Shown: positions 15,521-18,363 of the stretch, in pieces
How positions within the stretch are numbered: the first letter of the stretch is position 1
Layout of the letters: every line of letters begins with the position of its first letter
Translations under genes and position numbers: made by a program
Notes under the pieces: generated by a model
What the model was told of the DNA's origin: nothing
The model's database searches: none
Seen by the model: only the letters and a program-made list of their open reading frames with translations
DNA from: JAPUIN01 sp041580375
GTDB taxonomy: Bacteria > Acidobacteriota > Polarisedimenticolia > Gp22-AA2
Direction: 5' to 3'
NCBI GenBank assembly: GCA_041580375.1
Contig: JBFGDZ010000062.1
Location: 1 to 18,363, forward strand
DNA length: 18,363 bases

Positions 15521-17581
15521 TCAAAACTTCACCACCACGCGGGAGTTCTGGGCGCCGTTGACGGTGACCGATCTCTCCTGCTCCGATCCGTTGGGGACGA
15601 AGACGACCTTGACGCGGTGACCGCCGGCGGCGATCGGCAGATCGATGACCGGCGTGACGTCCACGTACCGGCCGTCCACGTAGACCTTGCAGTTGCTCGG
15701 CTGGGCGTGCACCGTCAGCGTGCCCAGCGCGGGGAAGGCGATCATCGGCGTGGCGGTCCGGCCGCCTTCGATGCTCACGCTCCGCTTCTCGCTCACGAAG
15801 AACCTGTCGTTGCGGAACACGAGCGCGTGGTCGCCCTCCAGAAGGTCGATCGCCTCGCCCGCCTTCCCGATCCGCCGCCCGTCCTTGTAGACGTCGACGT
15901 CGTACTCCCTCGGCTTCTGGATCAGCAGGCTGCCCGAGGGGATCGGCTCCAGCCGCACGCTCCCCAGCTGCCGGATCATCTCGTCGAAGTCCGAGTCGGT
16001 GTCGTACTCGGCGCTCCAGGCGCGGAAGCCCTCGCGGTGCAGGCTGATCGAACGGGGCTCGCAGGCCTTCATCGGAAACGAGGCGGGCGTCACCTTCCCC
16101 GTTTTCCGGCCGTTCAGGTGGACCCGGGCGCCGGGCGGCTCCGAGTCGATGCGTACGACCTCGGTGCGCGGCGTCAGCTCCAGCACGAGCGGTCCGCTGA
16201 ACGACTGCAGATCGGCCGCCGTTATCGCCGCGATCGCCTGCCGGCAGCCGGCCCGCGCGATGATGTCGTGCTCCTGCGGATCGGCCAGCGAGAGGACGAC
16301 GCGCGGCTCCGCCAGCGGCATGTCGTCCACGTAGACGCGGCCCCCGTGCGGGATCGTCTCCACCTCGATCTCGACCTGGCCCGCCGCCGGTCCGTCCGTC
16401 GCCGGCGGCGCGCCGATCCCCGCCGGACTGATCGCGGTGCCCGACCCGGCCGGATCGACGGCCCTCTCCTCCGGCGGCGCGTTCCACTCCTGCCGGTTCG
16501 TCCAGCGCGGGAAGAAGACCAGGCCCGCCGCCGCGATCACGAAGACGGCGGCGATCTTGGCCGGATGGTGCGCCATCAGGGTGGGACGCGCCCCGGCACC
16601 GGCCGCGGCCGGAGCCGCGGGCGCCGGGCGGCCTCTCGCGCGCCGCGCTCCCTCGCGCGGCGGGCGGACGGCCGGCCTCGTCCGCGAGACGGCGGTCGAG
16701 GGGGCGCCGGCCGGCCGTTTGACTCCGGGGAAGGGTCGCGACAGGGTCTCGGGCGGCAGGTGCGCGAACGCCTTGTGCAGCCCCTCGACGAGCTCGGCGC
16801 CGGAGCCGAAGCGCTGAGCCGGGTCCTTGGCCAGCGCCCTCTCGAACAGAACGTTCACGTCGGGCGGCAGCGCCGGGTTGTGGGCGGCCGGGGGCCTCGG
16901 GTCCTCGTACAGGACCTTGTAGATGATCGTGGAGATCGAATCGCCGTCGAACGGGCGCACGCCGGTCAGAAGCTCGTAGAGGACGACGCCGAGGGAGAAC
17001 AGGTCGCTGCGGCCGTCGAGATCGTGACCCTGGATCTGCTCGGGCGACATGTAACTCGGCGTCCCGAGCAGGACGCCCGCCTGCGTGAGATTCGCCGAGG
17101 GCTTCTTCGCGAGCCCGAAGTCGGTGATCTTGAGCGTGCCGTCCTTCAGCAGCATCAGGTTCGCGGGCTTGATGTCGCGGTGGACGATCGTGTTGCGGTG
17201 CGCGTAATCGAGGGCGGAGGCAGCCTGCCGCATCAAGTCGAGAATGCGCGCCGGCGCGAGGAGCCTTTCGGAGCGGGCGAAGGACTCGAGCGTGTCCCCC
17301 TCGATGTACTCCATCGCGATGAACGAGACCCCCTCCTGCTCGCCGACGTCGAAGATCGTCACGATGTTGGGATGCAGCAGGCTGCCCGCGGCCTGGGCCT
17401 CGCGCAGGAAGCGCACGCTCGTCTCCCGCGCCTCCTCGTCCGAGGTCCCCGGGGGAAGCACGATGGTCTTGATGGCGACGCGCCGGTCGATCTTGGGGTC
17501 GTGGGCGAGGAACACCTGGCCCATCGCGCCCCGCCCGATCTCGCCGAGGATTTCGAAGCGACCCAGGTTCTTGAGGGTCAT
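15521..17581 (-). CDS. Transmembrane Ser/Thr protein kinase with PEGA-repeat ectodomain
   Basis: Predicted PknB/Hanks-type kinase of 686 aa. The glycine loop GRGAMGQVF is at 16-24, the ATP-binding lysine is K38, with E61 its likely helix-C partner. The catalytic loop HRDIKPAN is at 134-141, DFG at 154-156, and the activation segment ends GTPSYMSPEQ (173-182). All key residues are present, so it should be active. A Pro/Ala/Arg-rich linker (~283-340) leads to one membrane helix (~342-358). The outer part carries four PEGA-like units at ~401-472, 473-548 (SEPPGARVHLNGRKTGK), 549-618 and 619-686 (AQPSNCKVYVDGRYVDV). Classical PASTA repeats are absent. It heads a tight operon with two secreted proteins, suggesting a receptor kinase that reads an envelope signal. 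The ATG at 17581 has only a weak ribosome site. Substrates are unknown. Confidence 0.94.
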   Translation of the reverse strand: MTLKNLGRFEILGEIGRGAMGQVFLAHDPKIDRRVAIKTIVLPPGTSDEEARETSVRFLREAQAAGSLLHPNIVTIFDVGEQEGVSFIAMEYIEGDTLESFARSERLLAPARILDLMRQAASALDYAHRNTIVHRDIKPANLMLLKDGTLKITDFGLAKKPSANLTQAGVLLGTPSYMSPEQIQGHDLDGRSDLFSLGVVLYELLTGVRPFDGDSISTIIYKVLYEDPRPPAAHNPALPPDVNVLFERALAKDPAQRFGSGAELVEGLHKAFAHLPPETLSRPFPGVKRPAGAPSTAVSRTRPAVRPPREGARRARGRPAPAAPAAAGAGARPTLMAHHPAKIAAVFVIAAAGLVFFPRWTNRQEWNAPPEERAVDPAGSGTAISPAGIGAPPATDGPAAGQVEIEVETIPHGGRVYVDDMPLAEPRVVLSLADPQEHDIIARAGCRQAIAAITAADLQSFSGPLVLELTPRTEVVRIDSEPPGARVHLNGRKTGKVTPASFPMKACEPRSISLHREGFRAWSAEYDTDSDFDEMIRQLGSVRLEPIPSGSLLIQKPREYDVDVYKDGRRIGKAGEAIDLLEGDHALVFRNDRFFVSEKRSVSIEGGRTATPMIAFPALGTLTVHAQPSNCKVYVDGRYVDVTPVIDLPIAAGGHRVKVVFVPNGSEQERSVTVNGAQNSRVVVKF

Positions 17582-17701
17582 GGTCCGCTGGCCCCGGTGG
17601 GCGGGGAAGGTGGTGCGGGAACGTCCTCAACCGTGGCCCACCGCGCCGGTCGAAGCACGTCCGGTGGCGCCAACCGTGCCCGTAAGTGGCCGCCTTGGCG
17701 T

Positions 17702-17730
17702 ATTTTAGTGTCGGGTCCGGGGCCTGTCAA
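17702..17730 (-). promoter_or_regulatory. Near-consensus sigma70-type promoter of the kinase operon
   Basis: On the minus strand TTGACA (17730-17725) is followed after exactly 17 bases by TAAAAT (17707-17702), 11 of 12 consensus positions. The start site should be near 17695, leaving a leader of about 115 bases before the kinase ATG. Such a strong match in G+C-rich DNA is unlikely by chance. Confidence 0.78.
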
Positions 17731-17759
17731 ACCGCCACGCGCACGGCTCGATGACGGTC

Positions 17760-17794
17760 GGAAACCTTTAGTTTCTTCGAGTTAGGAGGTTTCC
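17760..17794. repeat. Inverted repeat between the divergent promoters
   Basis: GGAAACCT (17760-17767) and AGGTTTCC (17787-17794) are perfect 8-base arms separated by 19 bases. The repeat lies about 30 bases upstream of the kinase -35 and just upstream of where the nuclease -35 should be, so it could be an operator serving both directions. Confidence 0.5.
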
Positions 17795-17820
17795 CGCGGG
17801 CTTTCGGTCGCGTTTGCCGG

Positions 17821-17826
17821 TATATT
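17821..17826 (+). promoter_or_regulatory. -10 element of the exported nuclease gene
   Basis: TATATT on the plus strand, 11 bases before the ATG at 17838. No recognisable -35 hexamer occurs 16-18 bases upstream, and there is no TGN extension. Initiation about 7 bases downstream would leave a leader of only about 5 bases. Confidence 0.5.
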
Positions 17827-17837
17827 GTGCGATAACG

Positions 17838-18363
17838 ATGACGAAGCGCCCGATGCATCCGATCCGGACCACCCGGATCCAGCGGATCGCGATCCCGGCG
17901 GCCCTGACCCTGACGCTCGCCGCGCTCGCGGCTGCGCGTCCCGGCCCCGCCGGGACGTCGGCCGCTCCCGACGGCGTCGTCGCCGTGCACATCGCGGGCC
18001 TCCAGATGATCGGGCCCGAGCAGGCCCTGATCCTCCTGGCCGACGAAGCGGAGCGGCTCGCCGTGCCGATCGCGGTGGGTCGCGACCAGGGCGTGGCCAT
18101 CTACCTCGGCAAGGAGGGGATGCCGACGCCCCGGCCCATGACGCACGACCTCATGGCCCGGATCCTGAAGACGCTCGAGATCTCCGTCACGAGGATCACG
18201 GTCACGGAGCTCAGAGACGACACCTACTTCGCGGAGATCGCCCTCAGCTGGAGCGGCGGGCAGCACACGATCGACGCGCGCCCCTCCGACGCCATCGCCC
18301 TCGCCGTCCGACTCGACGTCCCGATGTTCGCCGCCTCGGATCTCATGCGTCCCGTGGGCGAGC
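17838..18363 (+). CDS. Exported bifunctional nuclease (BFN/DUF151) family protein (3' end cut)
   Basis: The first 175 codons are visible, divergent from the kinase operon. A basic N-terminus and hydrophobic stretch (IPAALTLTLAALAAARPG, ~19-36) form a likely signal peptide cleaved between residues 33 and 43. The rest matches the BFN/DUF151 fold: TPRPMTHDLMARILKTLEI, then VTELRDDTYFAEIAL and the hallmark DARPSDAIALAVRLDVPMF. Family members are described as DNases/RNases with basal activity. The usual acidic EA-x-AI-type stretch in the middle is replaced here by GRDQGVAIYLGKEG. Most BFN proteins I know of are cytoplasmic, so export is notable. No ribosome site precedes the ATG; the AGGAGG at 17784-17789 is too far away. 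The C-terminus lies beyond the window. Confidence 0.85.
   Translation, partial: MTKRPMHPIRTTRIQRIAIPAALTLTLAALAAARPGPAGTSAAPDGVVAVHIAGLQMIGPEQALILLADEAERLAVPIAVGRDQGVAIYLGKEGMPTPRPMTHDLMARILKTLEISVTRITVTELRDDTYFAEIALSWSGGQHTIDARPSDAIALAVRLDVPMFAASDLMRPVGE

Noticed and set aside
13938..17630. A 1230-codon minus-strand open frame joining a shifted reading of the kinase region to the propeller protein
   Set aside because: Its N-terminal two thirds are Arg/Gly/Pro-rich shadow sequence. The kinase in the other frame has every catalytic motif, and the propeller gene has its own ATG and signal peptide at 15509.
15617..17785. A 722-codon plus-strand open frame antisense to the kinase
   Set aside because: It is a low-complexity Arg/Asp/Val/Gly-rich shadow, as expected opposite a high-G+C gene, with no recognisable domain. 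The same applies to long plus-strand frames at 1600-3054, 4191-6350, 12442-13983 and 14070-15620.

Overview
The window is about 18.4 kb of uniformly high-G+C DNA, roughly two thirds G+C by eye. It looks like the chromosome of a Gram-negative, outer-membrane bacterium with Hanks-type signalling. An outer-membrane polysaccharide export pair, a PEGA-domain Ser/Thr kinase, a DUF4388/PATAN protein and an exported bifunctional nuclease together suggest an Acidobacteriota- or Myxococcota-like lineage. That assignment is inference; there is no rRNA or other taxonomic marker here. I saw no tRNA, rRNA, CRISPR array, insertion sequence or phage gene.

Region 1 (10604 down to 1, all minus strand) is an exopolysaccharide (EPS) assembly and export operon cut by the left edge. 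In transcription order it holds a small membrane-anchored protein with a carboxypeptidase-regulatory-like domain, a BBP2-type outer-membrane beta-barrel, a short polysaccharide export (OPX/Wza-like) protein, a Wzc-type co-polymerase fused to a BY-kinase, an O-antigen ligase/polymerase with a helical C-terminal extension, a GT4 glycosyltransferase, a radical SAM/SPASM-like enzyme, and a second GT4 glycosyltransferase (partial). Most junctions overlap or are separated by a few tens of bases. The initiating phosphoglycosyltransferase, the Wzx flippase and a Wzb phosphatase are not in the window and may lie beyond position 1. A TTGACG-N17-TATAAG promoter sits in a conspicuously AT-richer intergenic island at about 10.68-10.83 kb, and a weaker possible promoter lies just upstream of it.

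Region 2 (17581 down to 10877, minus strand) is a signalling block. A transmembrane Ser/Thr kinase with four PEGA-like repeats outside the membrane comes first. Next is a secreted TPR-like plus six-bladed beta-propeller protein, then a secreted protein combining three PEGA-like domains, a PDZ domain and TPR-like helices. A cytoplasmic DUF4388/PATAN protein follows 77 bases later. A near-consensus TTGACA-N17-TAAAAT promoter precedes the kinase. PEGA-like modules in both the kinase ectodomain and a secreted partner suggest an envelope-sensing system, and its position directly upstream of the EPS operon suggests it may monitor or control the envelope or EPS. That link is a hypothesis.

Region 3 (17838 to the right edge, plus strand) is a divergent bifunctional nuclease (BFN/DUF151) gene with a signal peptide. 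It has a TATATT element so close to its ATG that the mRNA may be nearly leaderless. An 8-base inverted repeat lies between the two divergent promoters.
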